A stretch of 64,000 nt of DNA, taken from NCBI GenBank assembly GCA_963771835.1, contig CAVYVA010000002.1:1-64000 (forward strand), written 5' to 3'. A model generated the notes under the pieces. It was not told the origin of the DNA. It saw nothing but the letters and a program-made list of their open reading frames with translations, and did no database searches. The position numbers were made by a program, and so were the translations under genes. Positions 25,630 through 33,841 of this stretch are shown here, in pieces. Origin of the DNA: CAVQCJ01 sp963771835. Its GTDB lineage: Bacteria; Actinomycetota; Actinomycetes; Prado026. Positions within the stretch are counted from its first letter, which is position 1. The number at the start of each line of letters is the position of its first letter.

Positions 25630-26433
25630 ATGACCACCCTCGCGCTGCGGCTGACCCCGTCACTGCTGGTCGGCAGCCGTGCACCGGCGATCGTCGAGCG
25701 CAACCTCATCGTGTACCGGCGCAGCTGGCTGCTCCTCGTGAGCGGTCTGCTCGAACCGCTGTTCTACCTGCTCTCGCTCGGGGTCGGGGTCGGCAAGCTC
25801 GTCGGCGACGTCACCGGGCCGGGCGGGCAGACCATCACCTACGCGGCCTTCGTCGCACCGGCCATGCTGGCCAGCTCGATCATGAACGGCGCGATCATCG
25901 ACACCTCGTTCAACGTCTTCTTCAAGCTCAAGTACGCCAAGGTCTACGACGCTGTGCTGAGCACGCCGGTCTCCCCCACTGACGTCACGGTCGGCGAGAT
26001 CGCCTGGTCGCTGGGCCGCGGGATCCTGTACTCCGCCGCGTTCCTGCTGTTCATGGTGGTGACCGGGCTGGTGCTGTCGTGGTGGGCGGTGCTCGTGCTG
26101 CCGATCGCGGTGCTGGCCGGGTTCGCGTTCGCCGCGGTCGGCATGGCCTGCACCACCTACATGCGCTCGTGGCAGGACTTCGAGTGGGTCACGCTGGCGA
26201 CGCTGCCGATGTTCCTGCTCTCCGCCACGTTCTACCCGTTGACGACCTACCCGCCGGCTCTGCAGACCGTGGTGCGCTGGACGCCGCTGTACCAGGTGGT
26301 CGACCTGGTCCGCTCGTGCACGACCGGCGCGATGCATCCGGGGCTGGCGTTCAACGTCGTCTACCTCGTGGTGATCGGCGCGGTCGGTCTGCTCGTCACC
26401 CGGCGCCGCCTGGCCGGTCTGCTGCTGCGCTGA
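25630..26433 (+). CDS. ABC-2 type permease 2
   Basis: A 267-residue permease related to the preceding one, with about six membrane helices (TYAAFVAPAMLASSIMNGAI, then TLPMFLLSATFYPLTTYPPA). The ATG follows AGGTAGGCGG, which overlaps the previous stop region. It is the last gene of the ABC operon; nadE starts 22 bp later but appears to have its own start signal. Confidence 0.9.
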   Translation: MTTLALRLTPSLLVGSRAPAIVERNLIVYRRSWLLLVSGLLEPLFYLLSLGVGVGKLVGDVTGPGGQTITYAAFVAPAMLASSIMNGAIIDTSFNVFFKLKYAKVYDAVLSTPVSPTDVTVGEIAWSLGRGILYSAAFLLFMVVTGLVLSWWAVLVLPIAVLAGFAFAAVGMACTTYMRSWQDFEWVTLATLPMFLLSATFYPLTTYPPALQTVVRWTPLYQVVDLVRSCTTGAMHPGLAFNVVYLVVIGAVGLLVTRRRLAGLLLR

Positions 26434-26443
26434 CCATCCTGCG

Positions 26444-26449
26444 TAGGCT
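26444..26449 (+). promoter_or_regulatory. Candidate -10 box, leaderless start of nadE
   Basis: TAGGCT ends exactly 6 nt before the nadE GTG at 26456, consistent with transcription starting on the first base of the start codon. Confidence 0.5.
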
Positions 26450-26455
26450 GGCCGG

Positions 26456-28192
26456 GTGGCCCAGCTGCGCGTCGCCCTTGCCCAGGCCGACCCCACGGTC
26501 GGCGACCTGGAGGGCAACGCCGCTCAGGTGCTCGCGCTGGCCAAGGAGGCCGCCGCCGAGGGCGCCCACCTGGTCGCGTTCCCCGAGATGTTCCTGACCG
26601 GCTACCCGGTCGAGGACCTGGCGCTGCGCGCGTCGTTCGTCGACGCGAGCCGGGCCACCCTCGACCGGCTGGCGACCGCGCTGGTCGACGAGGGGGTCGG
26701 CGACCTGGCCGTGGTGGTCGGTTTCCTCGACCGCTCCCCCGGTCGGGCCGAGGCGCTCGGCCGCCCGGCCGGCAGCCCGCAGAACGCCGCGGCGGTGCTG
26801 CACGGCGGTGCGGTCGTGGCCCGGTACGCCAAGCACCACCTGCCGAACTACGGCGTGTTCGACGAGTACCGGTACTTCGTGCCGGGGACGAGCCCGTGCG
26901 TCGTGCGGGTGCACGGCGTCGACGTGGCGCTGGCGATCTGCGAGGACCTCTGGCAGGACGGCGGGCCGGTCGCCGAGACGCGGGCGGCCGGCGCCGGCCT
27001 GCTGCTGGTCGTCAACGGGTCGCCGTACGAGCTGGCGAAGGACGACGTCCGGCTGGAGCTGTGCCGGCGGCGGGCGGCCGAGGCCGGCTGCACGCTCGCC
27101 TACCTGAACATGGTGGGCGGCCAGGACGAGCTCGTGTTCGACGGCGACTCGCTCGTCGTCGCCGCCGACGGGCGGGTGCTGCACCGGGCCGGGCAGTTCG
27201 TCGAGGAGCTGGTGGTCGTCGACCTGGAGCTGCCCGCAGCCGATGTCTCGCGTCCGGTGGACGCGGTGGTCGGTGCCGGCCCGGTGCCGGCCCTCCCGGC
27301 CCGCGAACCGCTGCTGTCCGACCGGCTGGACGACGACGCGGAGGTGTACGCGGCGCTCACGCTCGGCCTGCGCGACTACGTCCGCAAGAACGGTTTCACG
27401 AGCGTCGTGCTGGGGCTGTCCGGAGGGATCGACTCCGCGCTGGTGGCCGCGATCGCCTGCGACGCGCTGGGCGCCGAGCACGTGCACGGGGTCAGCCTGC
27501 CGAGCGCGTACTCGTCCGGGCACTCGCGCGACGACGCGGCCGACCTGGCCCGCCGCACCGGCTGCCACCTGCGCACCGTCCCGATCGCGCCGATGGTCGA
27601 TGCGTACCAGGACTCGCTGCACCTGTCCGGACTGGCCGCCGAGAACCTGCAGGCCCGGGTCCGCGGGACCACCCTGATGGCGCTGTCGAACGCCGAGGGC
27701 CACCTGGTGCTCGCCACCGGCAACAAGAGCGAGGTGTCGGTCGGCTACTCGACGATCTACGGCGACGCGGTGGGCGGGTTCGCCCCGATCAAGGACGTGG
27801 CCAAGACCCGGGTCTGGCGGCTGTCCCGGTGGCGCAACGAGGAGGCCGTACGGCGTGGGCAGACCCCGCCGATCCCGCCGAGCAGCATCGAGAAGCCACC
27901 GTCGGCCGAGCTGCGGCCGGGGCAGCTCGACACCGACTCGCTGCCGGACTACGGGCTGCTCGACGACGTGCTCGACGACTACGTGGAGCAGGACCGGGGC
28001 GCCGGGCAGATCGTCGCCGCCGGTTTCGACCCGGCGCTGGTCGAGCGGGTGCTCCAGCTGGTGGACGGCGCCGAGTACAAGCGGCGGCAGTACCCGCCCG
28101 GCCCCAAGATCTCGCTGAAGGCGTTCGGCCGGGACCGGCGCCTCCCGATCACCAACCGCTGGCGCGAGTCCCCGCCACCGTCACCGGGTTGA
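26456..28192 (+). CDS. nadE: Glutamine-dependent NAD+ synthetase
   Basis: 578 residues. It converts nicotinate adenine dinucleotide to NAD+ using ATP and ammonia freed from glutamine. The N-terminal nitrilase-type amidase domain (about 1-260) shows its triad: Glu in AFPEMFLTGYP, Lys in AKHHLPNYG and Cys in AICEDLWQDGG. The C-terminal synthetase domain has the PP-loop GLSGGIDSALVAAI and LATGNKSEVSVGYSTIYGD. The order is that of the two-domain actinobacterial enzyme. Its end overlaps the convergent TetR gene by 12 bp. Confidence 0.96.
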   Translation: MAQLRVALAQADPTVGDLEGNAAQVLALAKEAAAEGAHLVAFPEMFLTGYPVEDLALRASFVDASRATLDRLATALVDEGVGDLAVVVGFLDRSPGRAEALGRPAGSPQNAAAVLHGGAVVARYAKHHLPNYGVFDEYRYFVPGTSPCVVRVHGVDVALAICEDLWQDGGPVAETRAAGAGLLLVVNGSPYELAKDDVRLELCRRRAAEAGCTLAYLNMVGGQDELVFDGDSLVVAADGRVLHRAGQFVEELVVVDLELPAADVSRPVDAVVGAGPVPALPAREPLLSDRLDDDAEVYAALTLGLRDYVRKNGFTSVVLGLSGGIDSALVAAIACDALGAEHVHGVSLPSAYSSGHSRDDAADLARRTGCHLRTVPIAPMVDAYQDSLHLSGLAAENLQARVRGTTLMALSNAEGHLVLATGNKSEVSVGYSTIYGDAVGGFAPIKDVAKTRVWRLSRWRNEEAVRRGQTPPIPPSSIEKPPSAELRPGQLDTDSLPDYGLLDDVLDDYVEQDRGAGQIVAAGFDPALVERVLQLVDGAEYKRRQYPPGPKISLKAFGRDRRLPITNRWRESPPPSPG

Positions 28193-28846
28193 TCGTGGGG
28201 TGGCGGGGGCGGCGATGCCGGACAGGACCAGGTCGACCAGTGCCTGCGACAGCTCCGGACCAGGGGCACCGCTCGCGGCCTGCACCATATTCAGGTACAC
28301 CATCGGCGCCGTCACCAGCGTGACGGCGAGCGGCACGTCCAGGTCGGGCCGCAGCTCGCCGGACTCGACGCCCGCCCGCAGCGCCGCCGCCACCCGGTCG
28401 CGCCGGGGGCCGATGACCTGGTCGTAGAACAGCTTGAACAGGTCCGGGGAACGGCTGGCGTGCGACAGCATCCGCGGCATGATCCGGCCGGTGAGCGTCT
28501 CCGGGCTCTTGCAGCGGATCTGCTCGAGCATGTCGATCAGCTGACCGCGCACCGAGGACTGGACCGGCGCGATGGCCGGGACCTCCTCGGCCAGCCGGGC
28601 CAGCGCCTCCTCGACCAGCGCCTCCTTGCTCGGCCAGCGCCGGTAGATCGTCGCCTTGCCGACGCCCGCCCTGACCGCCACCGACTCCACCGAGAGGCCG
28701 GTCAGGCCCTGCTCGGCGATGAGCTCGAGGGTCGCGTCGACGATCGCGGCGTCCGCCTCGGCGCTGCGCGGACGGCCCCGCCGGGCGCCGGTGTCGCCGC
28801 GCTCGACCGGCTCGGCCGGCTCGGCCGGCTCGACGACCGCGGTCAC
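28181..28846 (-). CDS. TetR/AcrR family repressor
   Basis: A 221-residue regulator. A short tail containing EPAEPAEP leads to the helix-turn-helix (about 35-80, VESVAVRAGVGKATIYRRWP) and a ligand-binding C-terminal domain (DLFKLFYDQVIGPRRDRVAA, for example). The GTG start overlaps the exporter stop by 4 nt (GTGA), so the two are co-translated. It probably represses the exporter through the paired 23-bp sites at 30644-30717; this is inferred from operon structure. Confidence 0.9.
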   Translation of the reverse strand: MTAVVEPAEPAEPVERGDTGARRGRPRSAEADAAIVDATLELIAEQGLTGLSVESVAVRAGVGKATIYRRWPSKEALVEEALARLAEEVPAIAPVQSSVRGQLIDMLEQIRCKSPETLTGRIMPRMLSHASRSPDLFKLFYDQVIGPRRDRVAAALRAGVESGELRPDLDVPLAVTLVTAPMVYLNMVQAASGAPGPELSQALVDLVLSGIAAPATPRSTR

Positions 28847-30624
28847 GGGGACTCCGGCCCGGCTGACGTCTCCACCACCGCCGATGGCTCCCGGACCGAC
28901 GACGCCTCCGCGTCCGCCTCGGCCTCCTGGACGGCCGGGTCGCGCGGCACCTCGCCGTCGGGGGCTCCCGGGTGCGCCTTGGACGGCGGGGTGATCTGCG
29001 GCAGCAGGAAGCCGACGACCGCGGCTGCGATCAGGATCACCACGGTGGAGATCGCCGTGGTGAAGTGCGACGCCGACAGGAAGGCGTCGTAGGCCCCGGC
29101 GCGGATGTGGTCGATGACCGCGGCCGGCGCACCGGCCGCCTCGGCCCTCTTCAGCACCAGCTCGGTCAGCTGCACCGAGCTTCCGGCCGTCCCGCGCGGA
29201 CCCGGGGGCAGCGAAGCGAGGGCCGGTCTGGCCGCGCTGGCGTACCGGGTGGCGAGGATCGTGCCGATCACGGCGACGCCGAAGGCACCGAAGACCTGGC
29301 GCACGGTGTTCTGCACCGCGGACCCGGCCCCGACCCGCGCCAGCGGCAGGACGTTCTGCATGACCGTCGACGCGGGCGCGATCACGTTGCCCATGCCGAA
29401 CCCGAAGAGGAAGAAGATCCCGATGATCGCCCACGGGTTGGTCTCCATGCCCAGCTTGGTGAGCAGGAACAGCGCGATGCCGACCAGGACCAGTCCGGTG
29501 GTCATGACCAGCCGGTAGCCGAACCTGGCCACCATCGCCGCGCTGCGCGGTGCGGCGAGCAGCTGCCCGATCGCGAACGGGACGAAGAAGAGCCCGGCCG
29601 TGAGCGTGCTGTAGCCACGCAGGGTCTGCAGGTAGAAGGGCAGCGAGAACGTCACGCCGGACAAGGCGAAGAAGGCCAGGCTCACCGCGACGATGCTCAC
29701 CGTGTATCCCCGGTTGGTGAACAGCGAGACGTCGAAGGACTTGTGGTCGCTGCGCGACTCGTACACGACGAACCCGGCGAGCACGAGGACGCCGAAGACG
29801 ATCGGGACCAGCACCGACGCGGCGGTCCAGCTCAGCGTCTCCGACGCGTGGATGATCCCGTAGACCAGCGAGACGAGGCCCACGAACGAGATCACCAGGC
29901 CGGCGATGTCCAGCCGCTGCGGGTGCGGGTTGAGCGACTCGGGCACGATCCGCCAGATCCCGACCAGGCCGACAGCCACGATCGGGACGTTGATCAGGAA
30001 CACCGAGCCCCAGTCGTTGCCGGTGAGCCAGTTGGTCCAGCTCGGGTACTGCAGCAGCAGCCCGCCGAGGACGGGGCCCAGCGCCACCGCGCCCCCGACC
30101 GCCGCGGCCCACAGGCCGATCGCGCGACCGCGTTCGTGCCGCGGGAAGACGACGGTGATGATCGCGAGCGTCACCGGCAGCACCGCGGCGCCGCCGATGC
30201 CCATGATCGCGCGGAAGGCGATCAGCATCCCCGAGCTCGCCGAGAACGCACAGACGGCTGAGGCGATGCCGAAGATCGTCAGACCGATCATCAGGATCCG
30301 CTTGCGGCCGTACTTGTCGCCGAGGACACCCCAGGTGAACAGCAGGGCCGCGAACACCAGGACGTACGCGTCGACCGCCCAGATGAGCTCGCTCTGGCTT
30401 GCGCCCAGGTCCCGCTGGATGGTCGGGAGGGCGATGTTCAGCACGGTGTTGTCGAGGACGACCACCAGCAGGCTGACGACCAGCACACGCAGGATGGCCC
30501 ACCGCCTGGGGTGGCCGGCGTCGGTGGGCACGTATACGGCCCACTTGCTGCCGCTGAGGGTGGTGGCGTGGGCTGGGTCGTCGGGGTCGTGGGCCTGGGC
30601 CACGGAGGGGGACTGCTCAGTCAC
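28843..30624 (-). CDS. DHA2 family MFS drug exporter (EmrB/QacA type)
   Basis: A 593-residue multidrug efflux protein with about 14 membrane helices. Signs are LVVVLDNTVLNIALPTIQRD (motif D1 region of helix 1), GVLGDKYGRKRILMIGLTIF (loop 2-3) and GGAVALGPVLGGLLLQYPSW (antiporter motif C). Its acidic C-terminal tail is about 60 residues. A GTG start is used; an ATG 13 nt further upstream opens only a 5-codon frame. It forms an operon with the TetR gene and sits behind a strong inverted repeat. Confidence 0.92.
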   Translation of the reverse strand: MTEQSPSVAQAHDPDDPAHATTLSGSKWAVYVPTDAGHPRRWAILRVLVVSLLVVVLDNTVLNIALPTIQRDLGASQSELIWAVDAYVLVFAALLFTWGVLGDKYGRKRILMIGLTIFGIASAVCAFSASSGMLIAFRAIMGIGGAAVLPVTLAIITVVFPRHERGRAIGLWAAAVGGAVALGPVLGGLLLQYPSWTNWLTGNDWGSVFLINVPIVAVGLVGIWRIVPESLNPHPQRLDIAGLVISFVGLVSLVYGIIHASETLSWTAASVLVPIVFGVLVLAGFVVYESRSDHKSFDVSLFTNRGYTVSIVAVSLAFFALSGVTFSLPFYLQTLRGYSTLTAGLFFVPFAIGQLLAAPRSAAMVARFGYRLVMTTGLVLVGIALFLLTKLGMETNPWAIIGIFFLFGFGMGNVIAPASTVMQNVLPLARVGAGSAVQNTVRQVFGAFGVAVIGTILATRYASAARPALASLPPGPRGTAGSSVQLTELVLKRAEAAGAPAAVIDHIRAGAYDAFLSASHFTTAISTVVILIAAAVVGFLLPQITPPSKAHPGAPDGEVPRDPAVQEAEADAEASSVREPSAVVETSAGPESP

Positions 30625-30643
30625 GGCTGGGCTCCATCACTTG

Positions 30644-30717
30644 AACGGAACGGTCTCGTATCGGAAGTCGCTCCCGGCACGCTAACCCACCGTGTTCCGA
30701 TACGCAACGGTTCCGTT
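30644..30717. promoter_or_regulatory. Paired 23-bp inverted operator of the exporter-TetR operon
   Basis: Arm 1 (30644-30666) and the reverse complement of arm 2 (30695-30717) match at 20 of 23 positions, both starting AACGGAAC and ending CGTATCGGAA. They are 28 bp apart and begin 20 bp upstream of the exporter start. This is the size and placement of two TetR-family binding sites. The panB start lies 107 bp beyond arm 2. Confidence 0.65.
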
Positions 30718-30824
30718 TCGTTGAACTCGCCTCCCGGCCTGCTCGCCACGCCCCGCCCGGCATGCGATCCTGAAGGCCTCCGTACGGGGACCCCGCCTGG
30801 GGCCTCGAGATAGGAGTACCCGCC

Positions 30825-31688
30825 ATGGACGACGCCCGCCCGGACCTCCCGGCGCCGCGCCCACAGCCCCAGCCGCTCTTCGGCGGCACCTCCGCCCGCC
30901 GCCTCACCATCCGTGACCTCGCCGCCGCGAAGGCGCGCGGCGAGCGCTGGCCCATGCTCACCGCGTACGACCAGTACGCAGCCGGCCTGTTCGACGCGGC
31001 CGGGATCCCGGTCCTGCTGGTGGGCGACTCGGCGGCCAACAACGTGCTCGGCTACGAGAACACCGTCCCGGTGACCGTGGACGAGCTGGTGCCGTTCGTC
31101 CGGGCCGTGGTCGGCAGCACCCGGCGGGCCCTGGTCGTGGCCGACTTCCCGTTCGGCTCGTACGAGGCGTCGCCGCAGCAGGCGCTGGAGACCGGGGTCC
31201 GCTTCCTCAAGGAGGGCGGGGCCCAGGCGGTGAAGCTCGAGGGCGGGCGAAGGGTGGTCCCGCAGGTGGAGTCGCTGGTCGCGGCCGGCATCCCGGTGAT
31301 GGGCCACCTGGGCCTGACCCCGCAGTCGGTGAACACCCTCGGCGGCTACCGCGTCCAGGGGCGCGGCGAGGCGGGTGACCAGCTGCTGCGCGATGCCAAG
31401 GAGCTCGAGCACGCCGGGGCGTTCGCCGTCGTGCTCGAGGTGGTTCCGGCCGACCTGGCCCGCCGGGTGACCGAGTCGCTGACGATCCCGACCATCGGGA
31501 TCGGCGCCGGCAACGGTACCGACGCGCAGGTGCTCGTGTGGCAGGACCTGCTCGGCCTGAACCCCGCGGCGCCGCGGTTCGTGCAGCCGTACGCGGACCT
31601 GCGCTCGGTGATGACCGACGCGGTGCTGGCGTGGGCCGGGGACGTCGTCTCCGGCAGCTTCCCGGACACCGAGCACTCGTTCAGCTGA
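30825..31688 (+). CDS. panB: 3-methyl-2-oxobutanoate hydroxymethyltransferase
   Basis: 287 residues. It makes ketopantoate from 2-oxoisovalerate and methylene-tetrahydrofolate, the first committed step of pantothenate/CoA synthesis. The TIM-barrel motifs include MLTAYDQYAAGLFDAAGIPV, LVGDSAANNVLGYENTVPVT (metal-binding Asp), VKLEGG (Lys and catalytic Glu region), MGHLGLTPQSVN and TIGIGAGNGTDAQVLV. The ATG follows TAGGAG. Its end overlaps the convergent metal-receptor gene by 8 bp. No panC or panD is in the window. Confidence 0.96.
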   Translation: MDDARPDLPAPRPQPQPLFGGTSARRLTIRDLAAAKARGERWPMLTAYDQYAAGLFDAAGIPVLLVGDSAANNVLGYENTVPVTVDELVPFVRAVVGSTRRALVVADFPFGSYEASPQQALETGVRFLKEGGAQAVKLEGGRRVVPQVESLVAAGIPVMGHLGLTPQSVNTLGGYRVQGRGEAGDQLLRDAKELEHAGAFAVVLEVVPADLARRVTESLTIPTIGIGAGNGTDAQVLVWQDLLGLNPAAPRFVQPYADLRSVMTDAVLAWAGDVVSGSFPDTEHSFS

Positions 31689-32442
31689 GCTGTCGCTCCA
31701 GCAGGTCGCGGGCCTCGACGAGGGACGGGCCGTACCAGGTCAGGTGCCGGCCGGACACGAGTGCGACCCGACGTCCCTCGAACGCCTCCGGGCCGTCGGC
31801 GGCGGTGAACCGGTACGGCTCGTCGGGCAGCACGACCAGGTCCGGGTGCCGCGCGCCGATGTCGTCGAGGGCCACCTTGGGGTAGCGCTCGGCCGCATCG
31901 GCGAAGACGTTCCCGAACCCGAGGTGGGCGAGCACGTCGCCGGCGAAGGTGTCCCGACCCACGACCATCCATGGTCGGCGCCAGATCGGAACCGCCACGG
32001 TCGCCGTCACCGGGCTGCCGTCCACGGTGTTGGACCACACCCGGCGGGCCTCGTCCAGCCACGGTGGCGGCTCCAGCCCGCATGCGGACAGCATGCGGGC
32101 GAGCGAGCCGAACGCCTGGGCCAGCGTGCGCGGCGCGGTGACCCAGACCGACAGCCCGGCCGCGCGCAGCGCCGCGATGTCCTGGGGGCGGTTCTCCTCC
32201 TCGTTGGCCAGCACGAGGTCCGGCGCGAGGGCGAGCACGTCGGCCACCCGCGGGTTCTTGGTGCCGCCCACCCGGGCGAGGTCCAGGTCGGCCGGGTGGG
32301 TGCAGAAGTCGGTCGCGCCGACCAGCAACCCCGAGGCGGTCGCGGCGACCGACTCGGTCAGCGACGGCACCAGCGAGACCACCCGGTGCACGTCCGCGGG
32401 CGCCACCGGCGGTGCGGTACCGAGGTCGTCCGCGCCGCTCAT
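31681..32442 (-). CDS. Helical-backbone metal receptor / cobalamin-binding-like protein
   Basis: 253 residues related to the BtuF/TroA fold of periplasmic binding proteins: RVVSLVPSLTESVAA, then TKNPRVADVLALAPDLVLAN, and a C-terminal half with DVLAHLGFGNVFADA. There is no signal peptide, so unlike a true substrate-binding protein it would stay in the cytoplasm. Its ATG overlaps the stop of the F420 reductase gene (ATGA), so they are translated together. The ligand is unknown. Confidence 0.8.
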   Translation of the reverse strand: MSGADDLGTAPPVAPADVHRVVSLVPSLTESVAATASGLLVGATDFCTHPADLDLARVGGTKNPRVADVLALAPDLVLANEEENRPQDIAALRAAGLSVWVTAPRTLAQAFGSLARMLSACGLEPPPWLDEARRVWSNTVDGSPVTATVAVPIWRRPWMVVGRDTFAGDVLAHLGFGNVFADAAERYPKVALDDIGARHPDLVVLPDEPYRFTAADGPEAFEGRRVALVSGRHLTWYGPSLVEARDLLERQLS

Positions 32443-33134
32443 CCGTCCTCGCCGACGTCGGTGACGCGCAGCCCGGCGTGCGCCTTGTACCGGCGGTTGA
32501 CCGCGATGAGGTTCGCGGTGAGCGCCTCCAGCTGGTGCGCGTTGCGCAACCGTCCGGCGTACACCCCGCGCATCCCGGGGATGCGGCCGGCGAGCGCCTG
32601 CACGACGTCGGTGGCGGCGCGGTCGTCCCCCACGACGAGGACGTCGGTGTCCACCCGGGCCACGGCAGGGTCGTTGAGCAGCACCGCGCTGACATGGTGG
32701 AACGCGCCGACCACGGTCGAGTCCGGCAGGAGCCGCTCGGCCTGCTGCGCCGCCGAGCCCTCCGGTACCACCAGTGCGTACGCCCCCTGCTGGTCGAAGC
32801 CGAGCGGGTTGACGCAGTCGATGACGACCTTGCCCGCGAGCTCGGCGACCAGCCCGGTCAGCAGCTGCGCGTGCCCTTCCCACGGGACGGCGACGACGAC
32901 CAGGTCGGCGGCGGCCGCGCAGGCGGCGTTGTCGGCCCCGTGCACGCCGTGGCCGAGCTCCGCCGCCGCGGTCCTGGCCCGCTCGGCGTCGCGCGAGCCG
33001 ACGACCACACGCTGCCCGGTCGCGGCCAGGCGGAACGCGAGCCCGCGGCCCTGCGGCCCGGTACCGCCGAGCACGCCGACGACCAGACCGTCGACGGCGG
33101 AGCCGGGCCCGGCGACACCTGCGGCCACGTCCAT
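32439..33134 (-). CDS. npdG: NADPH-dependent F420 reductase
   Basis: 231 residues. It moves hydride between coenzyme F420 and NADP. The N-terminal dinucleotide fold shows VGVLGGTGPQGRGLAFRLAA and VVVGSRDAERARTAAAEL; DLVVVAVPWEGH and VIDCVNPLGFDQQGAYALV follow, as in Fno/NpdG enzymes. The ATG at 33134 was chosen; the ATG at 33170 adds 12 atypical residues. It is followed by the metal-receptor gene (4-nt overlap) and diverges from a hypothetical gene 47 bp away. It indicates that the organism makes F420. Confidence 0.88.
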   Translation of the reverse strand: MDVAAGVAGPGSAVDGLVVGVLGGTGPQGRGLAFRLAATGQRVVVGSRDAERARTAAAELGHGVHGADNAACAAAADLVVVAVPWEGHAQLLTGLVAELAGKVVIDCVNPLGFDQQGAYALVVPEGSAAQQAERLLPDSTVVGAFHHVSAVLLNDPAVARVDTDVLVVGDDRAATDVVQALAGRIPGMRGVYAGRLRNAHQLEALTANLIAVNRRYKAHAGLRVTDVGEDG

Positions 33135-33181
33135 GCCCGGGATCCTCTCAACCCGGCAGCCTTGGGGCACGATGAGGGGTC

Positions 33182-33796
33182 ATGGACGCAGGCCAGGTCG
33201 CCGCCCTGCGCGAGCTGCTGGCCTCGACCGGCTGGGTGGAGCGGACGGTCTCGTTCGCCGGCACCATGCGGCGCTCCACCCGGACCCCGGGCGGGCTGCT
33301 GCTCGTCGGCACCCCGACCGAGGAGCCCTGGCACCTCGCGGCGCACCTGGACGACGAGTCGCGCTGGTCCGGCGTGGTCGAGATCGCGCCGACGCTGGTG
33401 CGCTGGGCCGTGCCCGAGGGCGCTCCCGCGCACCTGGCGGTCACCCTCGAGCGGCTCGAACGGGCCGGCCGCGGCGAGACCGTCCTGGTCGTGGCCGAGG
33501 AGGCGGCCCCCGAACGGCTCCTCGAACGAGCCTGGGACGCCCGCAGGCACGGAGCCACCGTCCTGTCGCTGGACGGCGGCGACGAGCAGCTCGCCGAGGT
33601 CGCGCACGAGTCGCTGACCGTCGCCGGCACCGACCTCGTCGTGCCCGACCTGTCGTTCGACTCGGTGCAGCACCTGGTGAGCGTGGCGGCCGGGGCGGGC
33701 GGACCCGACACCGGTTCGGCGCGCGCGAGGGCCGGTTTCCGCAGCCGGCTCGCACGGGCGCTGGACACGATCAGCGGCAGCCCCGGCCGCAGCTGA
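33182..33796 (+). CDS. Conserved actinobacterial protein of unknown function
   Basis: 204 residues, soluble, with no signal peptide or membrane helix. Distinctive stretches are LLASTGWVERTVSFAGTMRR, EEPWHLAAHLDDESRWSG and DLVVPDLSFDSVQHLVSVAA. The reading frame and codon use are clean. I recognise similar uncharacterised proteins in other actinobacteria but no domain name. It is divergent from the F420 reductase, and an MFS gene follows 45 bp later on the same strand. Confidence 0.82.
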   Translation: MDAGQVAALRELLASTGWVERTVSFAGTMRRSTRTPGGLLLVGTPTEEPWHLAAHLDDESRWSGVVEIAPTLVRWAVPEGAPAHLAVTLERLERAGRGETVLVVAEEAAPERLLERAWDARRHGATVLSLDGGDEQLAEVAHESLTVAGTDLVVPDLSFDSVQHLVSVAAGAGGPDTGSARARAGFRSRLARALDTISGSPGRS

Positions 33797-33841
33797 AACC
33801 GGGTGGCGCGCCGCCTCCCGCGGTGCCGATGATGGTGACTC

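Noticed and set aside
28847..30544. N-terminal extension that would fuse the TetR regulator to about 560 extra residues
   Set aside because: The extension is antiphase to the exporter gene on the same strand, is Arg/Gly-rich and has no domain; GTG 28846 with a GTGA overlap is the natural start.
30635..30637. ATG upstream of the exporter as its start
   Set aside because: It is out of frame with the exporter and reaches a stop after five codons.
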